Shown: positions 7,129-15,073 of the stretch, piece after piece
How positions within the stretch are numbered: the stretch's first letter is position 1
Layout of the letters: every line of letters starts with the position of its first letter
NCBI GenBank assembly: GCA_045576295.1
Contig: JAZNGF010000015.1
Location: 1 to 33,412 of the forward strand
Reading direction: 5' to 3'
Source of the DNA: CAVALG01 sp045576295
GTDB lineage: Bacteria; Bacillota; Clostridia; Oscillospirales; Acutalibacteraceae
Length of the DNA: 33,412 nt
The notes under the pieces: generated by a model
Databases searched by the model: none
What the model was told of the DNA's origin: nothing
Seen by the model: only the letters and a program-made list of their open reading frames with translations
Position numbers and translations under genes: made by a program

Positions 7129-8970
7129 TCAAATATTATCCTCGCTATGATAGTATTCATATATATTATTAGCGGTTTTGGCGTTAATAAAACTAAGTGA
7201 TGCTAAATCTTCCGCCGAGCACTTGCGTATTGCTTTAACCGACTTAAAGTGAGATAGCAGTTTTTTAGCCGTTACCTCGCCAACACCGGGAATATTGCGT
7301 AGATCCGACCCGAGCGTTTTTTTAGAACGGCGCTTTTTATGGAACGAGATTGCAAACCTATGAACCTCTTCCTGAACCGAGAACAAAAGCGAATAAACAA
7401 GACGGTTAGCCTTAATGGCAATTTCTCCACCGTCGGATGCGACTGCACGGGTTTTATGAGCGCTGTCTTTCACCATTCCAAAAACGGGCACGGTTATTCC
7501 CAGTTGTTTTAAGGCATCCTTCACAACCGATAACTGCCCTGCACCACCATCAAGCAGAATAAGATCAGGCATTTTGCCAAACCCCGATTCACGATTTTCG
7601 GCATTTACATATTCAGTAAACCTTCTTGTTATTACCTCGGCCATTGAACGGTAGTCATCCTGCCCTTCAAAGCCTTTAATCTTAAAAAGCCTATACCCTG
7701 CCTTGTGTGGCTCACCGTTCAAAAAAGTTACCATCGCGCCAACGTTTTCGCTGCCTGCGGTGTTCGAAATATCATAAGCCTCGATATATTTTGGCGGCTC
7801 GGCAAGGCCTAATAAATCGGCAAGTTCTTTTAACGCCCTCACCGATTTACCGCTAAGCGAAGAGCCTCTTGAAAGTGCTTCAAATGCATTTGCGCGGCAC
7901 ATTTCGGTAAGTTTTAGCTGCTCGCCCTTTTGGGGAACGGCTATGGTTACTTTTCTTTCTGCCTTTTCGCTTAAATACTTTTCGGTAAGCTCGCGGTCGC
8001 CAAAATCTTCTGCCACGGCAACCCTTGGCGGAATCTCGCGAAGCGAATAATACTGCCTTAAAAATTCGCCGTATGCGTCACCCGAGTGAAGCACACGCTC
8101 GGTTATAAACTCTTCCCTATCGCATAGTTTGGAATTTTTAAACACAAAAACCTCAAAGCAGGCATTTGTTTCGCTTTCGGCAAAGGCAATAACGTCCTGC
8201 CTTTCATAGGTTCCGTAAATAACCTTTTGCTTTTCCTTAATTTTTTCAACCGCGCGAATTTTATCGCGAAGGCGGGCAGCCCTTTCAAACTGAAGGTTTT
8301 CTGCCGCCTGCTCCATTTTTCTTTTAAGTTCTTTAACCGAATCAGCCGCGCCGCCTTTAATATATTTAACGGCCTGCGCTACACTGTCGCGGTATTCGGC
8401 TGCTGTTATTTTGCCGCAGCAAGGTGCCGAACACATTCCTATATGGTAATTAAGGCAGGGCCTTCCCGTTTTATTACCAAACGCAGTTTTTGAGCACTGC
8501 GGAAGGCTAAACGCCTTGCAAACCTCATCAACGGTTTTCTTAACAACAAATGCCGAATTATAAGGGCCTATATATTCAGCGCCATCGTCGTCTATTTGCT
8601 TAACGGCGCTGATTTTGGGGTAATCACCCTTTGTTACCTTAATGTAGTGATAGCCCTTGTCGTCTTTCAATAAAATATTATATTTGGGCTGGTGTTGTTT
8701 AATAAGTGAATTTTCAAGAATTAATGCTTCAAACTCGCTGTCGCATAATATATACTCAAAGTCATTAACATTTAAAACCATTCTGTGAACCTTTTCGCCG
8801 TGCTGGTTGCCCGCACCGAAATACTGGCTCACCCTGTTTTTTAGCTGAACAGCCTTGCCAATGTAAATTATATTGCCGCCCTTATCGCGCATTATATAAA
8901 CTCCCGGCGAAAGAGGAAGCTTATTCGCCTTTTGCTTTAGTTCGTTCAGTTTGGGGTTAGCATTATTCAT
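7129..8970 (-). CDS. uvrC: UvrABC excinuclease subunit C
   Basis: UvrC makes both incisions around a DNA lesion after UvrAB loading. The 613-residue protein shows the GIY-YIG nuclease (GVY at 23-25, YIG at 36-38, Arg46) and a four-cysteine cluster at about 150-180. A UvrB-binding UVR motif lies near 200-235. The RNase H-like 5' nuclease region contains EAYDISN and ILLDGGAGQL, and helix-hairpin-helix repeats (IPGVGEVTAKKLL) are at the end. The length is normal for the family. The longest frame begins 25 codons earlier, but the ATG at 8970 has AAGGTGGTGG just upstream, and the extension has no binding site. The gene is read alone from the promoter at 9002-9030. Confidence 0.96.
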   Translation of the reverse strand: MNNANPKLNELKQKANKLPLSPGVYIMRDKGGNIIYIGKAVQLKNRVSQYFGAGNQHGEKVHRMVLNVNDFEYILCDSEFEALILENSLIKQHQPKYNILLKDDKGYHYIKVTKGDYPKISAVKQIDDDGAEYIGPYNSAFVVKKTVDEVCKAFSLPQCSKTAFGNKTGRPCLNYHIGMCSAPCCGKITAAEYRDSVAQAVKYIKGGAADSVKELKRKMEQAAENLQFERAARLRDKIRAVEKIKEKQKVIYGTYERQDVIAFAESETNACFEVFVFKNSKLCDREEFITERVLHSGDAYGEFLRQYYSLREIPPRVAVAEDFGDRELTEKYLSEKAERKVTIAVPQKGEQLKLTEMCRANAFEALSRGSSLSGKSVRALKELADLLGLAEPPKYIEAYDISNTAGSENVGAMVTFLNGEPHKAGYRLFKIKGFEGQDDYRSMAEVITRRFTEYVNAENRESGFGKMPDLILLDGGAGQLSVVKDALKQLGITVPVFGMVKDSAHKTRAVASDGGEIAIKANRLVYSLLFSVQEEVHRFAISFHKKRRSKKTLGSDLRNIPGVGEVTAKKLLSHFKSVKAIRKCSAEDLASLSFINAKTANNIYEYYHSEDNI

Positions 8971-9001
8971 AAAATCCACCACCTTTATTACTATTATTTT
9001 A

Positions 9002-9030
9002 ATTATAACAAAAATCTTTCGCCGTATCAA
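9002..9030 (-). promoter_or_regulatory. uvrC promoter
   Basis: On the minus strand TTGATA (9025-9030) and a perfect TATAAT (9002-9007) are 17 nt apart, placing the start of transcription near 8995, about 25 nt before the uvrC start codon. No LexA-type box was recognised around it. Confidence 0.7.
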
Positions 9031-9090
9031 GCAAAAGGGGGCCACCGTTAGTTTGAGCCTTATTTGAAAGATTTACTTGTATTAAAAAAC

Positions 9091-9119
9091 TTGACAAAAT
9101 CGGCGCACGGTGATAACAT
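9091..9119 (+). promoter_or_regulatory. Promoter of the T-box leader and trpB2
   Basis: A perfect TTGACA (9091-9096) is followed, after exactly 17 nt, by TAACAT (9114-9119) with an upstream TG (9111-9112), an extended -10. The start of transcription is expected near 9126, just before Stem I of the leader. Confidence 0.8.
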
Positions 9120-9127
9120 AGAATAAA

Positions 9128-9400
9128 CCGTTGAAGAAGAGTAAGTAGAGTTTACCTCTTTCCTTTCAGAGAGCCGCCTTTGCTGTGAACGCGGCAGGAA
9201 ATGTGAATTTGAATGGGCTTCTAAGGGCAACCAGAAACGCTTAGGCGGAGTATGCGCGACGGAGTAACGGCACTTCGTAACCAAAAGTCGGCATATGTTA
9301 GTATGCGTAAAGTGGGCGTTAAAACGCCAAGCCGGGTGGCACCGCAGGAATTTACTCCTGTCCCAGCATTTATTGTTTTGGGACGGGTTTTTTTATTTTT
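9128..9400 (+). promoter_or_regulatory. T-box riboswitch, tryptophan specifier
   Basis: This leader senses the charging of a tRNA and controls transcription of the next gene. The Stem I base pairs AGAAG near 9133 with CTTCT near 9217. The specifier loop just above it reads GAA-TGG-G, giving the Trp codon UGG at 9214-9216. The conserved T-box GGGTGGCACCGCAGG is at 9334-9348. The competing terminator has arms 9357-9365 and 9379-9387 (9 bp, one G:U) with a seven-T run. Uncharged tRNA-Trp would pair with both sites and favour the antiterminator. The downstream gene is a tryptophan synthase beta homologue, which supports the specifier reading. Confidence 0.88.
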
Positions 9401-9428
9401 CGTCTCAAATATGAAAGGAGAAAGCATT

Positions 9429-10802
9429 ATGCCAAACAAAGAAATCCCCTACAAAATATATTTAGAAGAAAGCGAGATGCCAAAGCAGTGGTATAACCTT
9501 CGCGCAGATATGATAAACAAACCTGCTCCGCTTCTCAACCCGCAAACCCACAAACCTATGACAGCCGAAGAACTTTCGGTGGTATTTTGCGAAGAATTGG
9601 TACAGCAGGAAATCGACGACAAAACCGCATATTTCGACATCCCTGAAGAAATTTTAAAATTCTATAAAATGTATCGCCCGGCGCCCCTTGTTAGAGCCTA
9701 CTGCTTAGAAGAAAAGCTTCAAACGCCAGCCAAGATTTATTACAAATTCGAAGGCAACAACACAAGCGGAAGCCATAAGTTAAATTCTGCAATCGCTCAG
9801 GCTTATTATGCTAAAAAGCAGGGCCTTAAAGGTGTTACAACCGAAACAGGTGCCGGCCAATGGGGCACAGCTCTTTCAATGGCTTGCTCATATTTCGATT
9901 TAGACTGCAAGGTTTATATGGTTAAGGTTTCATACGAGCAAAAGCCCTTCAGGCGCGAGGTTATGAGAACCTATGGTGCATCGGTTACACCTTCGCCTTC
10001 AATGGAAACCGAAGTTGGTAAACGCATTTTGGCAGAGCACCCCGGAACCACAGGGAGCCTTGGCTGCGCAATTTCAGAAGCGGTTGAAAAGGCAACCTCA
10101 CTCGAAGGCTACCGCTATGTTTTAGGCAGCGTTTTAAACCAGGTTATGCTTCACCAAACCATTATAGGCCTTGAAACCAAAACCGCACTCGACAAATACG
10201 GCATCGAGCCCGATATTATTATCGGTTGCGCAGGCGGCGGCTCAAACCTTGGCGGACTTATTGCTCCATTTATGGGCGAAAAGATTCGCGGCGAGAAAGA
10301 TTACCGCATTATAGCAGTTGAGCCTGTTTCATGCCCGAGCCTTACAAGAGGTAAATACGCCTACGACTATTGCGATACAGGCATGGTTTGCCCGCTTTCA
10401 AAAATGTACACCTTAGGCAGCGGCTACATCCCCGCACCTAACCACGCAGGCGGCCTTCGCTACCACGGTATGAGTTCAACCCTTTCACAACTTTACGACG
10501 ACGGTTTAATGGAAGCTGTATCTGTTAACCAAACCGACGTTTTCGAAGCGGCTGAAAAGTTTGCAAGAATTGAAGGCATACTCCCCGCCCCCGAAAGCAG
10601 CCACGCAATTAAGGTTGCAATCGATGAAGCAATGAAATGCAAAGAAACAGGCGAAGAAAAAACCATTGTATTCGGCCTTACGGGAACAGGCTACTTCGAT
10701 ATGTATGCTTATGAAAAGTTCCATAACAAAAACATGGAAAACTATGTTCCGTCAGACGAGGAAATTCAGAAAAGCCTTTCTAAGCTCCCCAGTGTTGAAT
10801 AA
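9429..10802 (+). CDS. trpB2: TrpB2-type tryptophan synthase beta chain (PLP enzyme)
   Basis: This is a 457-residue PLP-dependent enzyme of the TrpB2 branch, longer than classical TrpB. It joins indole and serine to make tryptophan. The PLP lysine is Lys117 in SGSHKLN. The TETGAGQWG segment, where TrpB enzymes bind the substrate carboxylate, and the glycine loop GCAGGGSN for the PLP phosphate are both present. No trpA or other trp gene is adjacent. It may thus salvage indole or work with a distant TrpA, as proposed for TrpB2 proteins. The real start is the ATG at 9429 after AAAGGAG; the longer open frame runs back through the T-box leader and is not coding. It ends in a terminator. Confidence 0.93.
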   Translation: MPNKEIPYKIYLEESEMPKQWYNLRADMINKPAPLLNPQTHKPMTAEELSVVFCEELVQQEIDDKTAYFDIPEEILKFYKMYRPAPLVRAYCLEEKLQTPAKIYYKFEGNNTSGSHKLNSAIAQAYYAKKQGLKGVTTETGAGQWGTALSMACSYFDLDCKVYMVKVSYEQKPFRREVMRTYGASVTPSPSMETEVGKRILAEHPGTTGSLGCAISEAVEKATSLEGYRYVLGSVLNQVMLHQTIIGLETKTALDKYGIEPDIIIGCAGGGSNLGGLIAPFMGEKIRGEKDYRIIAVEPVSCPSLTRGKYAYDYCDTGMVCPLSKMYTLGSGYIPAPNHAGGLRYHGMSSTLSQLYDDGLMEAVSVNQTDVFEAAEKFARIEGILPAPESSHAIKVAIDEAMKCKETGEEKTIVFGLTGTGYFDMYAYEKFHNKNMENYVPSDEEIQKSLSKLPSVE

Positions 10803-10814
10803 TTTATTAAACAC

Positions 10815-10846
10815 AAAACCCGCGCGAGGCGCGGGTTTTCTTTTTT
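10815..10846 (+). terminator. trpB2 terminator
   Basis: AAAACCCGCGC (10815-10825) pairs perfectly with GCGCGGGTTTT (10829-10839) around a GAG loop and is followed by CTTTTTT. It lies 13 nt after the trpB2 stop. Confidence 0.9.
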
Positions 10847-10850
10847 ACAT

Positions 10851-10882
10851 AAAAACACTGCCGAACTTTTTGTTCGGCAGTG
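10851..10882 (-). terminator. rpsT terminator
   Basis: An 11-bp perfect stem (10856-10866 with 10872-10882) has a 5-nt loop. On the minus strand it is followed by TTTTT (complement of 10851-10855). It lies 16 nt past the rpsT stop. Confidence 0.88.
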
Positions 10883-10897
10883 AAATTACAACTATAA

Positions 10898-11158
10898 TTA
10901 GTTAGACTTGTTAAGCTTGTTAACAAGGTTTGATTTCTTTCTTGCAGCTGTATTCTTATGAAGGATACCCTTTGCAACGAGCTGGTCGATCTTCTTAACA
11001 GCAACCTTAACGCAGTCAGCCTTGTCAGCAGCGCCGTTTTCGATAGCAGCATCAGCCTTTTTAACAGCTGTTTTTAAAGCTGTGCGGTAGCTTTTGTTGC
11101 GTTGGTAGTTAGCTTCGCTTATAAGAACACGTTTTTTAGCAGATTTAATGTTTGGCAT
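10898..11158 (-). CDS. rpsT: 30S ribosomal protein S20
   Basis: An 86-residue, strongly basic helical protein with the typical beginning MPNIKSAKKRVLISE and the conserved KNTAARKKSNL segment near the end. It binds 16S rRNA early in small-subunit assembly. The start follows AAGGAGA with normal spacing. Its terminator is downstream. The lipoprotein gene at 11198 ends only 39 nt upstream on the same strand, so rpsT is either read through from it or has a weak promoter in the AT-rich gap. No convincing promoter was found there. Confidence 0.97.
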   Translation of the reverse strand: MPNIKSAKKRVLISEANYQRNKSYRTALKTAVKKADAAIENGAADKADCVKVAVKKIDQLVAKGILHKNTAARKKSNLVNKLNKSN

Positions 11159-11197
11159 TTTTGCATCTCCTTAAAATATATAAATTTAAAAATTAAA

Positions 11198-11989
11198 TTA
11201 TTCGCCCTTTAAAATTGAAATAACCTCGGCAGTTTCGCTTAAAACGGCCTCTAAATTATTGTTTGAGCCGTTTTCGGGGTAAAGGCTTATGTAATCATTC
11301 TGACCTTTTGAAGAATACTCAGACAAAGCAGTGTCGATTTCTTCAGTTAAGGCCGGCTGACCGTTAAGTGTTGGCCCTGTTGCGGATTGGCCCCAAGGGT
11401 CGTAATCGTAGGTTAAAACGGTTTGCATTGCGCCATCCGCCACGGTGTAAACCGAGCCCTTTTGCGCGTTTTGTGAATGATAATAAACCTTTCCGTCGCA
11501 ATTAAAGAACTGCGCAAACGGTGAAACAGCAAGTTCCCCGTTTGAGATGGGAATGTTATCAGCAATAACATAAAGATTGCCGCCCGAATAACCATAGAAG
11601 CACTGATACTGCGGAACAGAAACAGCTGCCGGGTCTTCAGGTCTTGCGCCGTAAGCGACGTACATTTCGTAAACGCCATCGCCGTTAAAGTCGTAAATTC
11701 TAACGACCGAAACACCGGCCACACCCAAATCGGTTGTATTTCCGTTTTCGTCTTTCCCGTAAACAATTTGACCCTCGCCATATTGCCGTGTGAGCTGATC
11801 GACAATGGCATAATACGCGGAATATTCCGGATTTAAGGGAACTTGAGGCTCAGACGAAACCTGCTCATCGCTGCTGCTGGAGTGCGATGAACTGTTATTA
11901 ACATTACTATTATTGTTCTTCGTTTCACAGGCTGCTAACACGGACACAGCCATTGTTAAACAAACTATGAAAAGCATAAATTTCTTCAA
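11198..11989 (-). CDS. Hypothetical lipoprotein, 263 aa
   Basis: A secreted lipoprotein: basic start, hydrophobic core, and lipobox VLAAC with Cys21. An Asn/Ser-rich linker follows, then a globular domain from about 60. The domain contains YDFNGDGVYEMYV, a calcium-loop-like DxNxDG motif as in FG-GAP or EF-hand-like extracellular domains, and many aromatic residues. I recognise no named family. The longest frame begins with a GTG at 11998, but the binding site AGAGGG ends 1 nt before that codon. The TTG at 11989, about 10 nt after it, is a better start. It could be a surface or solute-sensing protein, and it lies directly upstream of rpsT. Confidence 0.7.
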   Translation of the reverse strand: MKKFMLFIVCLTMAVSVLAACETKNNNSNVNNSSSHSSSSDEQVSSEPQVPLNPEYSAYYAIVDQLTRQYGEGQIVYGKDENGNTTDLGVAGVSVVRIYDFNGDGVYEMYVAYGARPEDPAAVSVPQYQCFYGYSGGNLYVIADNIPISNGELAVSPFAQFFNCDGKVYYHSQNAQKGSVYTVADGAMQTVLTYDYDPWGQSATGPTLNGQPALTEEIDTALSEYSSKGQNDYISLYPENGSNNNLEAVLSETAEVISILKGE

Positions 11990-12143
11990 TTCGTACACAC
12001 CCTCTTAGAAACATACCCTCTCACAGTAACAATACAGCTAATACATAATAACACCTTGGAAATATTTTTTCAATACCTTTTTTTAAGTTTTTCCTCATTT
12101 TAGATTTTTTTATTTAATATTTTAAAATTTCACCTGATATTTT

Positions 12144-12173
12144 GAATACGCAAATGCTCCAAAGCAAAAAATA
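12144..12173 (+). promoter_or_regulatory. Possible forespore-type (sigma-F/G) promoter of gpr
   Basis: GAATA (12144-12148) and CAAAAAATA (12165-12173) are 16 nt apart. They loosely resemble the -35 and -10 elements of forespore sigma factors, which transcribe gpr in Bacillus. The match is weak and the region is very AT-rich. The rest of the gap 12000-12190 shows no clear vegetative promoter. Confidence 0.3.
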
Positions 12174-12190
12174 TTTATGAGGTGATTAAT

Positions 12191-13033
12191 TTGGACTCGA
12201 GAACCGACCTGTGCATTGAAAGTTGCGAAACAGTTGCCCCTATGGCAGGAATAAGCCGCAAAGAGTATTCAGAAAATTCTATTAAAGTTACTTCAATTGA
12301 AATTACCGATGATAACGCCGCAAAGCTTATAGGCAGGCAAAAAGGGAAATATATAACCATTGAATTTGGCCCCCTTATGAATAACAGTTGTGAAAAAGAG
12401 GCGCACGACATACTCTGCCGTGAGCTTGAAAGCATTCTGCCAAGCAGCGGCAAAATGCTGGTTGTTGGCCTTGGAAATCGCCAAATAACCCCCGATGCAA
12501 TTGGCCCCAAGGCCGCACAGTTAGTGCTGGCAACACGCCATATATCTGCAGAGCTTGCGAAAAGCATCGGCCTTGAAAACCTACGCTCGGTTGCGGTTAT
12601 AACCCCCGGGGTTTTAGGCCAAACGGGGATTGAAAGCGCCGAAATAATTAAAAGCACTGTTAACCAAATAAAGCCCGATGCAGTGCTGGTGATTGATGCG
12701 TTTGCCGCCAAAGACCTCAGCCGCCTTGGGTGCACCATTCAAATATCAAACACCGGCATAACACCCGGCTCGGGCGTTGGCAACAGCAGGGCGGAAATAA
12801 GCAAAAAAACCTTAGGTGTTCCAGTTTTCGCGGTGGGAATACCCACCGTTGTTGATGCATCAACACTGGTTTACGAGCTAACCGGCAAAGAAAACGCCGG
12901 AAGCCGCGATATGATAGTAACCCAACGAGAAATTGATTCCCTTATTGAGCGAACCGCAAAACTTATGAGCCACAGCATAAACTGCGTGCTTCAGCCATCG
13001 GTGCCACCCGAAATATTAAATTCATTAAATTAA
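12191..13033 (+). CDS. gpr: Germination protease GPR (peptidase family A25)
   Basis: GPR degrades small acid-soluble spore proteins when a spore germinates. It is made as an inactive zymogen in the forespore. The 280-residue protein begins SRTDLCIES and carries the family segments VVGLGNRQITPDAIGP, ITPGVLGQTGIE, VIDAFAAKDLSRLG, SNTGITPGSGVGNSR and GIPTVVDA. It includes the two aspartates expected of the A25 family (in TPDAIGP and VIDAFAA). The binding site GAGGTG lies just before a TTG at 12191, so that TTG was chosen over the GTG contained in the binding site. It is followed by spoIIP, the same pair as in Bacillus and many Clostridia, which marks the host as a spore former. Confidence 0.95.
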   Translation: MDSRTDLCIESCETVAPMAGISRKEYSENSIKVTSIEITDDNAAKLIGRQKGKYITIEFGPLMNNSCEKEAHDILCRELESILPSSGKMLVVGLGNRQITPDAIGPKAAQLVLATRHISAELAKSIGLENLRSVAVITPGVLGQTGIESAEIIKSTVNQIKPDAVLVIDAFAAKDLSRLGCTIQISNTGITPGSGVGNSRAEISKKTLGVPVFAVGIPTVVDASTLVYELTGKENAGSRDMIVTQREIDSLIERTAKLMSHSINCVLQPSVPPEILNSLN

Positions 13034-13090
13034 ACTTCTTCTAATTTTCGTTCCCGATTCATAATATGAATTATGCGGGGTGAAACATAA

Positions 13091-14146
13091 ATGAAGATTA
13101 ATTTTTCAAAAATATTTGCGCTTTCGGCGGTTACCGCCTTATTTATAATATATTATAATTTCGGGCTCACCCCCGTTTACGGGCTTATAGACCGCGCGGT
13201 TAATTTAACCCATTCTGCGGTTACGCTGTTTGGCAAACAAGATTCTCGGTACACCGTTATAAACGGCGCAACAAAGCCCCAAAAAAGCACTAATAAACCA
13301 AGCACCGACACAAGCATAGATAACCAACCAGATGATAAAAAAAGCGAAGAAGCGGCAGTGGCTGCCGCTTCTTCGGGCAATGTTTTAGGGCCTATAACCC
13401 GCAAAACAATTGGGGGAGGTTCGTTAATATACGATAAAATACGCCTTAACAACAAATCAAACAAGGATATTAACATAAAAAAGTCGCTTTCGCAAAAAAT
13501 CGACCTTTCTGTCAGCGGGGATTCACCCGAGGTTTTTATTTACCATACCCACGCAACCGAAAGTTATGTTTTAGAAGAAAGAGATTACTACACCGATTTA
13601 GACCTTGCAAGAAACACCGATAATTCTAAAAACGTTACCGCGGTTGGCGAAAAAATTGCCAAAACATTAAATTCAGGCGGCATACAAGCCCTTCACGATA
13701 GAACCCAGCACGACCACCCTGCCTATTCGGGCAGTTATAAAAGAAGCGCCGAAACCATGAAAGATGCGCTAAAAAAGCACCCAAGCACCCAAATAATGAT
13801 TGATATTCACCGCGATTCGATCCCTGACGGAAATGGTGGAAAAACCGCCGCGGTTTGCGAAATCGGTGGCAAAAAAGCGGCACAGGTTATGCTGATTGTT
13901 AGCACGGGTTATAAGGGAAGCGAGCAAAACTTTGCATTTGCGCTAAAATTTCAGCAAACACTCGAAGTGCTCTACCCAGGGCTTGCAAGGCCAATGATTG
14001 TTTATGAAAGCGTTTATAACCAAAATCTTGCGCCTTTCTGCCTGCTAATTGAAGTAGGGACCGACGCAAACTCATTAGATGAAGCGCTTTATTCAGGCGA
14101 GCTGCTTGGCAACGCTTTAACACAATTTTTAAACGACTATAAATAA
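13091..14146 (+). CDS. spoIIP: Stage II sporulation protein P
   Basis: SpoIIP is a peptidoglycan amidase and endopeptidase of the DMP complex (SpoIID-SpoIIM-SpoIIP), which drives engulfment of the forespore. The 351-residue protein has one N-terminal membrane anchor (about 8-26) and a low-complexity Lys/Thr/Ala linker to about 100. The catalytic domain carries IYHTHATESY (His152, His154, Glu157) and DIHRDSI (His240), the zinc-binding residues of the family. The start follows GGGGTG. It lies 57 nt after gpr. A 15-nt palindrome, ATTCATA-A-TATGAAT (13057-13071), sits in the gap. Confidence 0.94.
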   Translation: MKINFSKIFALSAVTALFIIYYNFGLTPVYGLIDRAVNLTHSAVTLFGKQDSRYTVINGATKPQKSTNKPSTDTSIDNQPDDKKSEEAAVAAASSGNVLGPITRKTIGGGSLIYDKIRLNNKSNKDINIKKSLSQKIDLSVSGDSPEVFIYHTHATESYVLEERDYYTDLDLARNTDNSKNVTAVGEKIAKTLNSGGIQALHDRTQHDHPAYSGSYKRSAETMKDALKKHPSTQIMIDIHRDSIPDGNGGKTAAVCEIGGKKAAQVMLIVSTGYKGSEQNFAFALKFQQTLEVLYPGLARPMIVYESVYNQNLAPFCLLIEVGTDANSLDEALYSGELLGNALTQFLNDYK

Positions 14147-14166
14147 ATTAACACAAGGACACAACA

Positions 14167-14373
14167 ATGAAAAAACTCACAAAACAGGATAAAAAAACAT
14201 TCGCGCGAAGTTTTGCTTTCTCGGCAATTATTTTCGGCGCCATAATTATATTAATAATAGGCATTTCGGTTTCATACGAAGCCATCAGGCGGGTTGGCTT
14301 TTGCGACAGTGGGCGGCAATCGGTTAGCATAACGCCCGAGGGCGATATAACCATACTCGATTTTACCCTTTAA
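14167..14373 (+). CDS. Small membrane protein downstream of spoIIP
   Basis: A 68-residue protein with a highly basic N-terminus, one membrane helix (about 17-38) and a short extracytoplasmic part ending SITPEGDITILDFTL. It starts 20 nt after spoIIP behind AAGGAC, so it probably belongs to the same transcript and would be made during sporulation. I recognise no family. The size and single anchor would suit an accessory of the engulfment machinery, but nothing in the sequence proves that. Its stop is 4 nt from the converging DUF6514 gene. Confidence 0.6.
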   Translation: MKKLTKQDKKTFARSFAFSAIIFGAIIILIIGISVSYEAIRRVGFCDSGRQSVSITPEGDITILDFTL

Positions 14374-14377
14374 GCCC

Positions 14378-14620
14378 TTACCGAGGAAGTTCAACCAAAA
14401 AATCTTCAACCGCGCAAACCAGGTGTTCGGGGCATAGATCGAATTTAGTAAACTGGTAAATTAGCCGCTCAACCCATTCCCTTTCGTCGCTTATATCTTC
14501 AATAACCATAAGCTCTATTCCGTTTTCATCGGTTGCGCGAATACCGTATGTGGTAACGCCCTGCCCTTCAACCATTATTTCACTCGACAATAATTGATAA
14601 TTAAACTTTTTGTTCTCCAT
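14378..14620 (-). CDS. DUF6514 family protein
   Basis: This 80-residue acidic protein has the pattern I know from DUF6514: a beta-rich front with a TYGIRATDENG-like strand-turn, then IEDISDER, and a helical end with LCPEHLVCAVEDFL. The family is small, typical of Clostridia and of unknown role. The start is the ATG at 14620 behind GAGG. The upstream ATG at 14650 has no binding site and would overlap an operator-like palindrome. A clear promoter and palindrome lie upstream. It is convergent with the small gene at 14167. Confidence 0.65.
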   Translation of the reverse strand: MENKKFNYQLLSSEIMVEGQGVTTYGIRATDENGIELMVIEDISDEREWVERLIYQFTKFDLCPEHLVCAVEDFLVELPR

Positions 14621-14648
14621 TTTATCCTCTAAGCCTCCAAACTTCAAC

Positions 14649-14671
14649 ATTTGTGAACTTCATTCACAAAT
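14649..14671 (-). promoter_or_regulatory. Operator-like palindrome over the transcription start
   Basis: ATTTGTGAA (14649-14657) and TTCACAAAT (14663-14671) form a perfect 9-bp inverted repeat around 5 nt. It starts within about 2 nt of the expected start of transcription from the promoter at 14680-14708. A further TTCACAA half-site is at 14726-14732, upstream of that promoter. The layout suits a repressor site; the regulator is unknown. Confidence 0.55.
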
Positions 14672-14679
14672 CTACATAT

Positions 14680-14708
14680 AATATAACTCCTAAAATATGG
14701 TTTGTCAA
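14680..14708 (-). promoter_or_regulatory. Promoter of the DUF6514 gene
   Basis: On the minus strand a perfect TTGACA (14703-14708) and TATATT (14680-14685) are separated by 17 nt. Transcription is expected to begin near 14673, leaving a leader of about 50 nt. Confidence 0.75.
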
Positions 14709-14824
14709 GCAAAATGTTAAAATAATTCACAATTTTGGTTTTTACGACAATTTTTGTGGGTTGATGCCCACCACATCAAAATATAAAATAAAGTTAACAC
14801 TACTTGCATTAAAGGGTGAAATTA

Positions 14825-15064
14825 ATGAAAAGCAGGTTAACTTTAGGATATAAATATTTAGTTGTTTTAAGAATTGGTATGATAACGGTTTTAATGCTTT
14901 TTGCAATGGCTCTTGTTTGTTTTATTAAAGCTCGCTTCCCCTCTGACCTATACTTCTTTGGCGAGCATTTAGCACTTACAGCCGAAAAGTTAGCAGTTAT
15001 AACCGCCATTGTTTCATTTTTAGGTGATGCGATTGACAAAACAGTTAAATCTCAAAAGGGTTAA
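14825..15064 (+). CDS. Small membrane protein, 79 aa
   Basis: A small protein with two hydrophobic segments (about 8-32 and 50-66) joined by a short loop containing ARFPSDLYFFGEH, and a basic C-terminus. The ATG at 14825 follows AAAGGGTG at good spacing; the GTG at 14816 lies inside that site. I recognise no family. The gene stands alone in its direction, and its stop is 9 nt from the converging end of the mgl operon. Confidence 0.55.
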   Translation: MKSRLTLGYKYLVVLRIGMITVLMLFAMALVCFIKARFPSDLYFFGEHLALTAEKLAVITAIVSFLGDAIDKTVKSQKG

Positions 15065-15073
15065 ATCTTTTGC

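Noticed and set aside
9252..9428. An N-terminal extension of TrpB2 of 59 residues
   Set aside because: The extra codons run through the T-box leader and terminator. The ATG at 9429 has its own ribosome binding site and matches the normal family start.
12175..12738. A 187-codon minus-strand frame opposite gpr
   Set aside because: The plus-strand frame carries the whole gpr signature. The minus frame is a shadow of it with odd composition (Ser/Leu-rich) and no binding site.
13057..13071. Palindrome ATTCATA-A-TATGAAT before spoIIP as a terminator between gpr and spoIIP
   Set aside because: It is AT-rich, has a 1-nt centre that cannot form a loop, and has no T-run. It may be part of a sporulation promoter, but I cannot show that.
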